Below are positions 33,318-42,446 of a DNA stretch of 53,267 bases, piece after piece. Under the pieces are notes generated by a model. That model ran no database searches. It saw nothing but the letters and a program-made list of their open reading frames with translations, and was not told the DNA's origin. How positions within the stretch are numbered: the first letter of the stretch is position 1; each line of letters opens with the position of its first letter. Source of the stretch: CAYVXE01 sp964455375 (GTDB lineage Bacteria; Zhuqueibacterota; Zhuqueibacteria; Oceanimicrobiales; Oceanimicrobiaceae); assembly GCA_964455375.1 (NCBI GenBank), contig CAYVXE010000021.1, positions 1 through 53,267 of the forward strand, in the 5' to 3' direction. Both the position numbers and the translations under genes were made by a program.

Positions 33318-34559
33318 ATGAAAAACGAATTCAGACATGCCGTAAGATATCTTCTCATTTTTCTGTTTATCAGTATCGTTTCCGGATGCTCAAAACCGCA
33401 GCAGACAATCATCCTTATCTCGATCGATGGGTTTCGCTGGGATTACCCCGAGAAAGCTAAAACGCCCAATTTAGATTATCTCATTAAACATGGTGTGCGG
33501 GCCAAACGGCTTATTCCATGTTTTCCAACCAAAACATTTCCCAATCATTACAGCATCGTCACCGGACTTTACCCTGAGCATCATGGCATTATCGCCAATA
33601 ATATGTATGATCCGCAGCGCAAGAAATATTTCAAAATGAGTATGCGGGACGCGGTTCGTGACCCGGCGTGGTGGGGCGGTGAACCTATCTGGGTCACGGC
33701 TGAAAAACAGGGTCTGCGTACGGCGCCGATTTTCTGGCCAGGCTCGGAAGCGAAAATCAAAGGTGTGCTGCCGGCTTATTGGCAGGCCTACGACGGCAGC
33801 ATTTCAAATGCAGACAGGGTAAAGCAGGTGCTGCACTGGTTCGATTTACCCGCTGATAAACGACCGGCATTCATGACACTTTACTTCAGCAGCATCGATG
33901 ATTTGGGACATAAAGACGGGCCGGACTCAAAAGAACTGGTTGCGGGAATCGCAAAAATCGATTCCACTGTCGGCCTGCTTTTGGAGGGATTAAAAAAAAG
34001 ATACCTGCTGGGCAAAACAAACATTATTGTCGTTTCAGACCACGGCATGGCCGCCATCAGTCCGGACAGAGTCATTTACCTGGATGATTATATCGATATG
34101 AGAAATGTGGAAGTCATCGACTGGAATCCGGTTGCAGCACTGAATGTTAAGACATCAGAAGATAAAATTTACCATCAATTGAAAGATGCAAATCCACATC
34201 TTGCAGTCTACCGGAAAACGGACATGCCGGCACGATTTCATTACAACGACAATCCGCGTATTCCGCAAATCATCGCCATCGCCGATGAAGGCTGGTCAAT
34301 CACGTCGCACAAGGCTGCAAAACGAAATCACCTGAACGGCAGCAATCACCATTACATGACGGGCGGCAATCATGGTTTTGATAACCGGGCAATGTCCATG
34401 GGAGCGACCTTCATCGCCAGTGGGCCGGCGTTTAAGAAAGGTCTCATTGTGGAGCCCTTTGAAAATATTCAATTATATAATGTAATGGCAAAGATTTTGA
34501 ATATTAAACCGGCGGCAAATGACGGTAATTTTGTCGTAATGAAAGATTTGCTGCGATAA
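33318..34559 (+). CDS. ENPP-type phosphodiesterase/pyrophosphatase lipoprotein
   Basis: Alkaline-phosphatase-superfamily enzyme, 413 residues, exported as a lipoprotein (VSGC, C24). Metal and catalytic residues match nucleotide pyrophosphatase/phosphodiesterases: D37 in ISIDGFR, nucleophile T73 in PTKTFPNHY, D and H of SIDDLGHKDGP, DHGM, and the final H in GGNHGFDN. The segment TGLYPEHHGIIANNMYDP is strikingly like animal ENPPs. It should cleave phosphodiesters or nucleotides at the outer face or in the periplasm. It is convergent with the last gene of the envelope cluster, 6 bases away. A TTGACT at about 33278 may be part of its promoter. Confidence 0.92.
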   Translation: MKNEFRHAVRYLLIFLFISIVSGCSKPQQTIILISIDGFRWDYPEKAKTPNLDYLIKHGVRAKRLIPCFPTKTFPNHYSIVTGLYPEHHGIIANNMYDPQRKKYFKMSMRDAVRDPAWWGGEPIWVTAEKQGLRTAPIFWPGSEAKIKGVLPAYWQAYDGSISNADRVKQVLHWFDLPADKRPAFMTLYFSSIDDLGHKDGPDSKELVAGIAKIDSTVGLLLEGLKKRYLLGKTNIIVVSDHGMAAISPDRVIYLDDYIDMRNVEVIDWNPVAALNVKTSEDKIYHQLKDANPHLAVYRKTDMPARFHYNDNPRIPQIIAIADEGWSITSHKAAKRNHLNGSNHHYMTGGNHGFDNRAMSMGATFIASGPAFKKGLIVEPFENIQLYNVMAKILNIKPAANDGNFVVMKDLLR

Positions 34560-34565
34560 GTGAAC

Positions 34566-35405
34566 TTATTCAATATACAAGTATAAATTATCACCCGGCA
34601 AATCATCTCGCTTAATATGCCAGAACGAGCTGTTTTCAACAACGAGTTCTTTCGCGACAAGGCTGATGAATTCATCGATGTTGGAATTTGAGCAGGAAAA
34701 GGAAATCCGATTCTTATTGGATGAAAACCGGATAATGCCTGCAACTTCTGCGGCTAAATTCTGTGCACCCGGGTTCAGACCATAGCCGACATCCGCAAAT
34801 AACATCTGTCCGGAAATTCCAATAATAACCGCGTTATCCTGTTTCAGATAAAAAGACGGTACGGAAAAAGTTTTTCCTGTAAACAATCGTTTGTTGCCTG
34901 CTTTATCCACAGCATTTAAACTGTAGGAGTACGAAAGTCCGGGAATCAATAGATCCCCCGTGTCGCTCAAACCGTCCCAAGTGATAATTGATGGTGGATT
35001 CCCATTTCCGGTTATACGTCGGAAAAGGGTTCCTTCACTGGTCATAATGTTCAGTTCCCATTTTTTCACTGATTGCAGTTTTACAAAAAATTGTTTTACC
35101 GGGGCCGGCTGCAGGGAAGTAAATTGCGGTTTGGACAAATGCAACGGCATAGCATTCGCACCACCCTGAACATCTTTTTCATAAATGACATCTAGGCTTT
35201 TCCAATTAACCCGTTCATCAATCTTGATAACATCCGATAAATCCAGATTAAATTGGACGGGGAATTTATCTTCGGAAAATTCGTCTTCGAAATTTTCCTG
35301 AACCACCACATCGTCTAACTGATCACTTTTCGTTGAATCCGCTGTTTGGGCAAAACTCAATGAAAGTGGCAATAAAATCAATAGTGAACAAATAATTCTC
35401 TTCAT
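34566..35405 (-). CDS. Secreted FlgD-like Ig-domain protein, last gene of envelope cluster
   Basis: A 279-residue exported protein; ATG at 35405 begins the signal peptide (ending SFAQ), while a TTG five codons upstream is less likely. After an acidic linker, residues of about 110-190 form a FlgD-like Ig module with the W-D-G signature (ITWDGLSDTGDLLIPGLSYSY). The final ~90 residues contain a conserved-looking part with GYGLNPGAQNLAAEVAGIIRF, resembling the start of an OmpA-like or periplasmic binding fold, but I cannot name it. It follows tonB by 65 bases and closes the cluster. Confidence 0.75.
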   Translation of the reverse strand: MKRIICSLLILLPLSLSFAQTADSTKSDQLDDVVVQENFEDEFSEDKFPVQFNLDLSDVIKIDERVNWKSLDVIYEKDVQGGANAMPLHLSKPQFTSLQPAPVKQFFVKLQSVKKWELNIMTSEGTLFRRITGNGNPPSIITWDGLSDTGDLLIPGLSYSYSLNAVDKAGNKRLFTGKTFSVPSFYLKQDNAVIIGISGQMLFADVGYGLNPGAQNLAAEVAGIIRFSSNKNRISFSCSNSNIDEFISLVAKELVVENSSFWHIKRDDLPGDNLYLYIE

Positions 35406-35470
35406 GATAATCTCTCTCAACCTCTAAACTTACCTCAGGAAACTGATTGTCATAAATTATTCTGTAACGG

Positions 35471-36532
35471 TTATTCGAGTACAAACTGAAACGTAATGAC
35501 TCCGGACTGGTCTTTTCTTCCCAAAACCGGCAACGGTTTAAAGCGCCACTTCTTTAAGGTGTCAATCACCTGATCATCCCAATCTTTTGACCCACTTGTA
35601 CGCACAACGATCACATTTTCTTTGACTTTGCCCGTTTCCATGACTGTAAATCGCAGCGAGATCGTTGCCCCGATACCCTGCCGTTTTGCAGACCGTGGGA
35701 ACTTTGGGATAATTTTATATAATATTCCCCGCGAAGCGAGGGGACCCGTAATAAACATTTTTGATTTAGACAGATTGTTCACAAGTTTTTGTGGTTTGTC
35801 AGTGTCTGGATTTTTCTCAACCCGGAGAGAATTTTCAGTGAGCACTGCCGGACCGGCTAAGACTTGTTCATTTTGTTTTTTCACACTGATTGTTTTACTT
35901 GCTAATACAATACCGGAATGGGGAATATTGGTGTCCGGGGCGAGAAAATCAGGCTTTTTATCAGCAACCAATTTCATAAAACTCTTCGAATTCAGATCAA
36001 TGCCGCGTGAAACTTTATTGCCCTTTTCAAGGGTTTTGAGGCCATTTGAAGGGAACACATGCAGCACGTCATCTGATTTGGGGGCATCTAAAACAAGCGG
36101 CGCCATATTTGCTAAATTTATAGGAGCTTGTTTGCGGCCTATTTTATGCGGCTGACCCGACTTTTCCGGCTTGATGGATGACCGTGGTGCGTCCGTGGCG
36201 TTGGGAGCATCCACACCTAATGTGTTAGAAACGACCTGATTTGGAATTGCCTCTGAGGCAACATTGGTTTCTTCCGGCGCAAAGGGATTATTTTCAAAAT
36301 CATCTGAGAGATCGACAAAATCGATATTACGGATTTCAAAGACGTCCGGAGAACCGTATTTGGTGAGTACGAAAAAGAAAATAAAAATGATTGCGTGGAT
36401 GCCAATAGACAATCCCCCGCTTAAACTAAAACGCAGGCCCGGCCTTTTGAAGAGTTTAATCCTCAATTTTTGGGAACGCGTTCTCAGGATTGCTTTCATT
36501 CTCTCCGCGCGCGAAATCTGGTACGTGTCCAT
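35471..36532 (-). CDS. tonB: TonB-family energy transducer
   Basis: Periplasm-spanning protein of 353 residues. One N-terminal membrane helix (about 38-57) carries the SxxxH motif, S42 and H46, required for coupling to ExbB-ExbD. A long linker without the usual Pro-Lys repeats follows. The TonB_C domain occupies about 265-353 (ATISLRFTVMETGKV, VRTSGSKDWDDQVIDTLKKWRFKPLP). It would pass proton-motive energy to outer-membrane proteins. The N-terminal cytoplasmic tail of about 35 basic residues is longer than usual. It lies 44 bases after the second ExbD gene, in line with exbB-exbD-exbD. Confidence 0.9.
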   Translation of the reverse strand: MDTYQISRAERMKAILRTRSQKLRIKLFKRPGLRFSLSGGLSIGIHAIIFIFFFVLTKYGSPDVFEIRNIDFVDLSDDFENNPFAPEETNVASEAIPNQVVSNTLGVDAPNATDAPRSSIKPEKSGQPHKIGRKQAPINLANMAPLVLDAPKSDDVLHVFPSNGLKTLEKGNKVSRGIDLNSKSFMKLVADKKPDFLAPDTNIPHSGIVLASKTISVKKQNEQVLAGPAVLTENSLRVEKNPDTDKPQKLVNNLSKSKMFITGPLASRGILYKIIPKFPRSAKRQGIGATISLRFTVMETGKVKENVIVVRTSGSKDWDDQVIDTLKKWRFKPLPVLGRKDQSGVITFQFVLE

Positions 36533-36576
36533 TTGTTGCTATCCTCTGTTGTTCGTTTCGGTGAACTTTTTATTCA

Positions 36577-36981
36577 TCAAATATCCAAACGACTTTTCTG
36601 TTCAGTGGCAATAGCAATATTTTCAGCTCCGGATTTTTTGACTGCACTCAAGAGGGCCAGTATATCTTTATGTAAAACATGTTTGTCAGCCCGAATAATA
36701 ACCAGTTTCTTATGATTCTTTTTCAAGATGTCTTGTATCTTGGATATCAATAATTTTTTAGGGATCTTTTCGTCATTTACCGCCAATTCGCCGTCTTCCG
36801 CGTACGTAATCAGAATGTTTACTTTAGAGTGCGCCTGGACTGTGGTTGCCTTTGGCAACTGTACGTCTTTTTTCATTGGCGGTGCATTAATAATCGGTGA
36901 GGTAACAACAAAAATAATCACCAGAATTAAGGCCACACCGACCATCGGTGTAATTTCAATTTTATTTATGGGTTCTAACAT
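36577..36981 (-). CDS. ExbD/TolR paralogue lacking the membrane aspartate
   Basis: A 134-residue ExbD-family protein with one membrane helix and a periplasmic domain. The helix start reads KIEITPMVGVALILVIIF. In ExbD and TolR the residue after V is an essential, proton-carrying aspartate; here it is glycine G15 (GGT codon, 36937-36939). GAT to GGT is a single-base change, but the frame is otherwise intact. The cytoplasmic N-tail is only about seven residues. It lies 42 bases after the intact exbD and may form a mixed ExbD dimer with it. Confidence 0.85.
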   Translation of the reverse strand: MLEPINKIEITPMVGVALILVIIFVVTSPIINAPPMKKDVQLPKATTVQAHSKVNILITYAEDGELAVNDEKIPKKLLISKIQDILKKNHKKLVIIRADKHVLHKDILALLSAVKKSGAENIAIATEQKSRLDI

Positions 36982-37023
36982 ACAAGCCTCGTTTATGTTG
37001 ACTTTTCCATTTTGGGAGAAGGA

Positions 37024-37437
37024 TCATTTTCGCTTTACAACGGAAAGTTTTACCGCACCACATTGATTTGCGGCATCCATCAAGGCAACTACGTCGTCGT
37101 GCATGACATTTCCGTCAGCGCTGATGAGCACTTGTTTATTACGACTGGCAGCCAGCAAAGTGGTGAGAGATGCATGTAAACTATCGCTGGGAACGATTTG
37201 GCCGTTAAGAAGCACTTCACCATCTTCACGCAAATACAATTCCACTTTCACATCTGATGAACTGCCAGGTACTGTTTTCTCCTTTTTGATTGATGGCGTA
37301 GATACCTGTATTTGGGATTGTACAATAAAAGGAGAAGACACCATAAAAATAATTACAAGGGTCAGAGAAACATCCACCAGGGATGTCAAATTAATTTCAC
37401 TCAGACCTTTCCGTTCGGATTTCATATTCTGCTCCAT
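37024..37437 (-). CDS. exbD: ExbD/TolR biopolymer transport protein (aspartate intact)
   Basis: A 137-residue ExbD. The membrane segment EINLTSLVDVSLTLVIIF keeps the essential aspartate D22. The periplasmic domain ends with the KQVLISADGNVMHDDVVALMD pattern typical of ExbD/TolR. ATG at 37437 lies six bases after the exbB stop, so expression is coupled; an internal ATG four codons in is possible. Together with ExbB it forms the proton-driven motor that energises TonB. Confidence 0.92.
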   Translation of the reverse strand: MEQNMKSERKGLSEINLTSLVDVSLTLVIIFMVSSPFIVQSQIQVSTPSIKKEKTVPGSSSDVKVELYLREDGEVLLNGQIVPSDSLHASLTTLLAASRNKQVLISADGNVMHDDVVALMDAANQCGAVKLSVVKRK

Positions 37438-37443
37438 AATAGC

Positions 37444-38058
37444 CTATGTGGTCGGACTTATTAAAACCTGAACTTTTTTGCTGACCGTTTCTATTTCCGT
37501 CATGACAGAGCCGACTCGGCGCAAATAATAATTATAGAATACGACTGCCGGAATCGCCACAATGAGACCACCGGCAGTTGTAATAAGCGCTTCAGCAATG
37601 CCTGCTGAAATAACTGAGGCACCACCCTGACCAGTAACCGCAATGGCATGAAACGCCCGAATGATTCCTACAACCGTGCCCAATAATCCAATAAGCGGCG
37701 AAATGTTTCCCAATGTTCCCAACACGCCGAGGTTCTTTTCCAATTTTGATCTTTCTTCCATGGCAGTGACTTCCATCATTTCGTGTACGGCTTTTGGCCC
37801 TCTATCCGATTCTTCAAGCCCTATTCTGATTACGGATGCCAGCGGCGCCAGAGATGCACTGCAAACACCGATTGCCGTGTCCATGCCGCCCCGTTGCAAA
37901 GCTTCTTTGACTTGTTTAAAAAAAACGTCCGCATTTATCGAAGACTTTTTGAAAAACAACCAGCGCTCAAAAATAAACGTCAAAGCCACAATTGAACAAA
38001 TCAATAAAACCAGCATTGTAACGCTCGATTGTAATGTCTGAATAACGTTCAATTCCAT
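37444..38058 (-). CDS. exbB: ExbB/TolQ/MotA-family proton channel protein
   Basis: A 204-residue inner-membrane protein with three helices (about 13-30, 112-135, 153-178). The family signature GNISPLIGLLGTVVGIIRAF includes T128, and AGIAEALITTAGGLIVAIP forms the third helix with the polar residues that line the channel. GGAG stands just before the ATG at 38058. It is 11 bases from the large TPR gene and 6 bases from exbD, so all are one transcription unit. Confidence 0.93.
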   Translation of the reverse strand: MELNVIQTLQSSVTMLVLLICSIVALTFIFERWLFFKKSSINADVFFKQVKEALQRGGMDTAIGVCSASLAPLASVIRIGLEESDRGPKAVHEMMEVTAMEERSKLEKNLGVLGTLGNISPLIGLLGTVVGIIRAFHAIAVTGQGGASVISAGIAEALITTAGGLIVAIPAVVFYNYYLRRVGSVMTEIETVSKKVQVLISPTT

Positions 38059-38069
38059 TATTTTTTCTC

Positions 38070-41000
38070 CTACTGTTTTATTGTGGATTTAATTAGTGTA
38101 ATTCTCTGACGTGCAGCTTCTGCCCACTTTTCTTCAGAGGTGCTGTCAATAAGCATTTTATACAATTTAATCGCTTTTTGCCATTTCTGGCTTGTTTCAT
38201 AAATTGCCGCTAACTGCGACAATGCATTCATTCGAAAATAATTATCTTTTTTACCTTTCCGAATTGCCAGGATAAATGCTTCTGTGGCAGCATCAGCGTT
38301 CTTTAATTTCAACTCGGCCGTCCCTAAATGAAATGCGGCTTCTGTGGCAATATCCCGGTTTTTTGATAATCGTAAATTTCGATATAAAGCCAGAGCTTCT
38401 TCCGTTTTGTTGGTTTCTACGGATAGTTTTGCGAGGCTTAATTTGATTTTATCACTGTTATCTGCATCGTTGGGGAAAGACACTAAATATTGTTTGTAGT
38501 ACTCAAGGGCTTTTTCTTTTTCTTCGAGATTTTCATAGCAAAGGCCAATATTTTGTAACGCCTTTTGAAAATAGACACTGGTGGGAAATTCTTCGATAAT
38601 TCTTTTAAAGTAATCCACCGCACTCATGTAGCTTTTCACATTAAAATAACCTACTGCCAGGTTAAACAAGGCTTCCGGGATTTGCGAGCTGTGGGGGAAA
38701 TATTGCACATAACGAGCAAATTCGTTGTTAGCTGAATGGAAATCGCCTTTTTTTGCAAATGCCAGCGCTAAGGTAAATTGTGCATCCATGGAATAGGACG
38801 ACCCCGGATATCTGGTTAATATTTCCTTAAATGACTGAATCGCATTATCGTATTGTTGCCCTTCAAAATAATTTTCACCAATTTTATAGCGGGCGTCAGC
38901 AGCCAGCGGACTGCCTGGGGATTGGTCGATGACTTTTTGCAGCGTTTCCGTCGCCTCTTCCGTTTCTCCCAATTGGTAATAGCACAGCATTAAACCGTCG
39001 ATGGCATCTTTACTCAGGTCATCTTGAGGATATTCATGAATGAAGCGTTGATAGTATTTGACGGCAATTACATAATGACCTGCATTATATTCAGACTGTC
39101 CAAGACCCAGAATACTCTTCGGAGCAAATTCACTGTTTCTGTAGTTGGTTAAAACCTGCTGGAAAGCAGTGCTGGCTTCGTCAAAATGATCCGCTCTGAA
39201 AAACGTGTCCGCAACTTTATATTGTGCTTCCGCAGCGAGGGCAGATGCCGGATATTTGCCGACTAATTTCTGCCACATTCCAATAGCCTGATTGTAATAC
39301 TGTAACCGGTAATAGCATTCACCGACTCTGAAATAAGACTGCGCCATGAGAGGATACAATGCCGGTAATGCATCATTTTCAAAATTTAGCGGATACGTCT
39401 CAATGGCGTCCTGGAACCGTTTCATTCGAAAGTATGCAGAGGCTAACCCATACGATGCCTGAATGTAATCGGTACCGGTAAATTTCATTCTCATTCCGGT
39501 AAATTTCTTAACCGCAGTTTCTGCTTCGTTCGCCTGTAATAAACACCATGCCTGGCCGAGCTCTGCACTTCTGTTCAAATCGTTATCTTGTGAATTACTA
39601 ACCCGCGCATATTCGGTTTTTGCTTCATCGTATTGGTGCAGATAGTAAGCAGATTCCGCCAGGAGAAGATGGTAGGCACGCTGATAATAAGAGTCGGAAG
39701 GATAATTGTCCGGAATATTAAAATATGCCTTCCGGTTAATAATTTTTTGATAATTTGCCGCGTCGTAGTCCTGTTTTTGGAGTGCAGCCAAAGCAGCATC
39801 GAAAACATCCTGGCCGGGGAATCGACTCAGGATCGTTGTAAAATAATCGAACTTCTTTGGTTCGTCCACATGGGTTGCCAACAGAAACGTTGCTGCTGAA
39901 GCCAGGTTATCCTTGGGATGCAACGATAAAAACTGCCTCAGGCTGATAATTGCATCCTTCTTCTCGCCTTCATCCAGTAACGTCAGGGCCATTCGCAGTT
40001 CTGCCAATGGAGCTAAGACCGAATTCGGATAAAGCGCAATTATGTGATTATATTTCAGCACCGCTTCATGCAGTTTGCCCGCATCTTTTTTGCCCATGCT
40101 GCGGTAACATTCTGCCTCCATAAATGCAATGTAACTTTCTGTTATATCTGTGGAAACATTTTGAAAATAGTTTAATGCTTCATCATATTTTCCCAACTTA
40201 AAAGCGATCCACCCAAGCCGGAAGTTGATCATGGGAAGGTAACTTGTTTTCGGGTAAACGTCTAAGAACCGTTGCAGCTCGGAACGCGCCGCAATCCAGT
40301 CTCCGGACTTCATAAACACTTCGGCGCCCTGAAATAAAGCTGCTTCAGCTTCCGGAGAATTCTGGTAAAGGTCGTGTATTTTGTTATAGACGCCGACAGC
40401 TAAAATCGGCTTTCCGGCCTGTTCGTAAGCTTGTGCAAGGTAGCGTAGGGCACTTCTCCCATGTGTGTTTTTGAGCAAAGCAATTGCTGCATTTGGATTC
40501 ACTTTAGCAATATTTTGCCGTGCGCGTAAGACCAGCATGCGTTCATCTTTATTGTAGGCCGGTTGTTCATTGACTATTTCAGATAAAACAGAATCGCACA
40601 AAGTCCACTGAATGTCATCTGCGTACTGCCACGCCAGTGCAAGCCGACCTTCCTGACGGAGGAAATTGCTGGATGTATTTTTGGCAACATCAGAAAATAA
40701 TTTCTTTGCTAAAAGGTGCTTTTTCTGTACAAGAAAGGTTTGTCCGTCACGTAACTTTGCTTCCTGCATAATCGTTTGTGGAGCAAAATTTCCTGTGTAG
40801 ATTTGCTGCAGCAATTGGTGAACTTTTTCCAACTTTCCGTTCTGCTGATAAACATCCGATAAAAGAAGGGTGGCTCGGCTGAACAAAACCGGATCGTCTG
40901 TTTCCTTTCGCACGCTTCGGCAAAGCGCTTTTATCTGTTGCGCAGTGGAATCTGTTTGAAATAATTCTGCCGCTCTAACATATTTTTCCCAGGGGGTCAC

Positions 41001-41087
41001 CGTAGCACCGGCAAACAAAAATACGGGTCTAAGGCAATACCCGGCGATCACAATCAATCCAGCTAGAAAAATACTATTTCTTTTCAT
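38070..41087 (-). CDS. Giant periplasmic TPR protein
   Basis: An exported protein of 1005 residues: a signal peptide (about 1-27) then TPR-like repeats through nearly the whole length, well over 20 units. Repeats such as YQNSPEAEAALFQGAEVFMK, SPLAADARYKIGENYFEGQQ and SSYSMDAQFTLALAFAKKGD show the YbgF/BamD-type spacing A-x-Y-x-G...Y...A...Y-P-x-S. YbgF-like TPRs commonly accompany Tol/Exb motors. It probably bridges periplasmic components of the machine encoded by this cluster; no catalytic motif is present. Confidence 0.85.
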   Translation of the reverse strand: MKRNSIFLAGLIVIAGYCLRPVFLFAGATVTPWEKYVRAAELFQTDSTAQQIKALCRSVRKETDDPVLFSRATLLLSDVYQQNGKLEKVHQLLQQIYTGNFAPQTIMQEAKLRDGQTFLVQKKHLLAKKLFSDVAKNTSSNFLRQEGRLALAWQYADDIQWTLCDSVLSEIVNEQPAYNKDERMLVLRARQNIAKVNPNAAIALLKNTHGRSALRYLAQAYEQAGKPILAVGVYNKIHDLYQNSPEAEAALFQGAEVFMKSGDWIAARSELQRFLDVYPKTSYLPMINFRLGWIAFKLGKYDEALNYFQNVSTDITESYIAFMEAECYRSMGKKDAGKLHEAVLKYNHIIALYPNSVLAPLAELRMALTLLDEGEKKDAIISLRQFLSLHPKDNLASAATFLLATHVDEPKKFDYFTTILSRFPGQDVFDAALAALQKQDYDAANYQKIINRKAYFNIPDNYPSDSYYQRAYHLLLAESAYYLHQYDEAKTEYARVSNSQDNDLNRSAELGQAWCLLQANEAETAVKKFTGMRMKFTGTDYIQASYGLASAYFRMKRFQDAIETYPLNFENDALPALYPLMAQSYFRVGECYYRLQYYNQAIGMWQKLVGKYPASALAAEAQYKVADTFFRADHFDEASTAFQQVLTNYRNSEFAPKSILGLGQSEYNAGHYVIAVKYYQRFIHEYPQDDLSKDAIDGLMLCYYQLGETEEATETLQKVIDQSPGSPLAADARYKIGENYFEGQQYDNAIQSFKEILTRYPGSSYSMDAQFTLALAFAKKGDFHSANNEFARYVQYFPHSSQIPEALFNLAVGYFNVKSYMSAVDYFKRIIEEFPTSVYFQKALQNIGLCYENLEEKEKALEYYKQYLVSFPNDADNSDKIKLSLAKLSVETNKTEEALALYRNLRLSKNRDIATEAAFHLGTAELKLKNADAATEAFILAIRKGKKDNYFRMNALSQLAAIYETSQKWQKAIKLYKMLIDSTSEEKWAEAARQRITLIKSTIKQ

Positions 41088-41167
41088 TTTCTTTCACATG
41101 AAGTTATTTTAAGAATCGTCTGCCTTTTCGTTTGTCGCACGAACTGCCCAATTTCCCCCCCATAGCA

Positions 41168-42424
41168 TCAGTCTTCCTCACCGGTTGAAACGACACCAGT
41201 GGGCCCTCTGCTATCGATTTGTACCAGAGACCCTTGAGACGTCATGAATTTTCCGTTCACGGTTTCAAGGTCAAATTTGTAGTGGAATTCTCCATCAGAA
41301 ACAAGGCTGCCGGCGCTATTACGTCCGTCCCAAACGATTTCTTCCGGCGGTTGACCTGATTTTTTGAATTGCCGGACAATTTTACCGGAAGCATCGCTGA
41401 TGATAAAATTCCAGTTTCTGGCAGCAGACCGGGCCTTCACTTTTAATTTAATACGGGTAATATTCATTTCCCCCGCAGGAGAAAATACTCCTGGAGTTGC
41501 ATCCGCACCGACTCTGAAACCACCGAACGCATAGTTCAGGGCAAATTGATGTCGCGAACCCAGTTCTGATACCGAGCTCGTACTGTATCCGGCTTGTACC
41601 TGATCAAGAGCGAAACCGGCTCCAAAGGTGACATTATTGTCATTTGCACCCAATCGAAACGCCAAACGATCCATGACCCGGTACTCAGCGCCGAAGTGAA
41701 GAATTGCGTCACTCCACCCGTTCAGTTTTGACATTTCAATGCTGACGGTCAACTGATCATTGAACAGTTCTGTAGCAAGACCGGCACGAAATTGCAGAGG
41801 GAATGTCTCTGTTTGGTCTGCTAACGTGACTTTTGGTTTGATCACATTTGCCAGCATCAGCCCTGCATCCAGGTGATCAAATAGTTTTGCTTTCACACCC
41901 AGATCAAAACCGTTACCGCTTCCCGAGAAACTCAAGATCTTTTGATTGACAAATTTATAATTTAGCCCAATGGAGAAATTTGGCAGGATTTCTTTCGACC
42001 ATGAAATAAAAAAAGCCAGATCCCTGGTGTTGAATTGTCCTGTTACCTGATTCAAAGCATTGCGCTGTTCAAAATTCCCTGATGACAACGAAATTAAAGA
42101 GACCCCGAAACTACCGAAATGTTCGGTTGGCGCGCTTGCTGCTAAGAAGTCTAAAGACGTATCCACAAACAAAACGGAATGCATGAAGGATAATTGAAAC
42201 GGATTCTGTACAGCCAGTCCCGCAGGATTCCAAAATACAGCGGTAACATCATTTGCAACGGCGGTGTACGCCCCGCCCATGCCGAGGGCGCGAGCGCCGA
42301 CTCCCATATAAAGATAGGATCCGGGTACGCCAGCCTGTCCGTTCTGTGCCGCTGCAGGATTCACAAAGACACCCAAAACCAGCAAAACCATCCAACGTAA
42401 GAATCGCATTTTTATTTTCATCAT
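41168..42424 (-). CDS. PorV/UPF0164-type outer-membrane protein with C-terminal FlgD-like module
   Basis: An outer-membrane beta-barrel of 418 residues. ATG at 42424 (or the adjacent ATG at 42421, better spaced from GGAG) starts the signal peptide, ending PAAAQ. The barrel opens with the family signature YLYMGVGARALGMGGAYTA...DVTAVFWNPAGLA found in PorV/UPF0164. PorV is the shuttle of the type 9 secretion system. Unlike PorV proper, it carries a C-terminal FlgD-like Ig module (about 330-405, IVWDGRNSAGSLVSDGEFHYKF), which would sit on one face of the membrane. It lies 22 bases from the Ig-protein gene upstream. Confidence 0.85.
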   Translation of the reverse strand: MMKIKMRFLRWMVLLVLGVFVNPAAAQNGQAGVPGSYLYMGVGARALGMGGAYTAVANDVTAVFWNPAGLAVQNPFQLSFMHSVLFVDTSLDFLAASAPTEHFGSFGVSLISLSSGNFEQRNALNQVTGQFNTRDLAFFISWSKEILPNFSIGLNYKFVNQKILSFSGSGNGFDLGVKAKLFDHLDAGLMLANVIKPKVTLADQTETFPLQFRAGLATELFNDQLTVSIEMSKLNGWSDAILHFGAEYRVMDRLAFRLGANDNNVTFGAGFALDQVQAGYSTSSVSELGSRHQFALNYAFGGFRVGADATPGVFSPAGEMNITRIKLKVKARSAARNWNFIISDASGKIVRQFKKSGQPPEEIVWDGRNSAGSLVSDGEFHYKFDLETVNGKFMTSQGSLVQIDSRGPTGVVSTGEED

Positions 42425-42446
42425 AAACTCCAAAAAATTCACATCA

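Noticed and set aside
35715..35745. CCCCTCGCTTCGCGGGG palindrome in tonB as an inserted repeat element
   Set aside because: It lies inside an uninterrupted, conserved-looking coding frame, and no other copy was noticed in the window.
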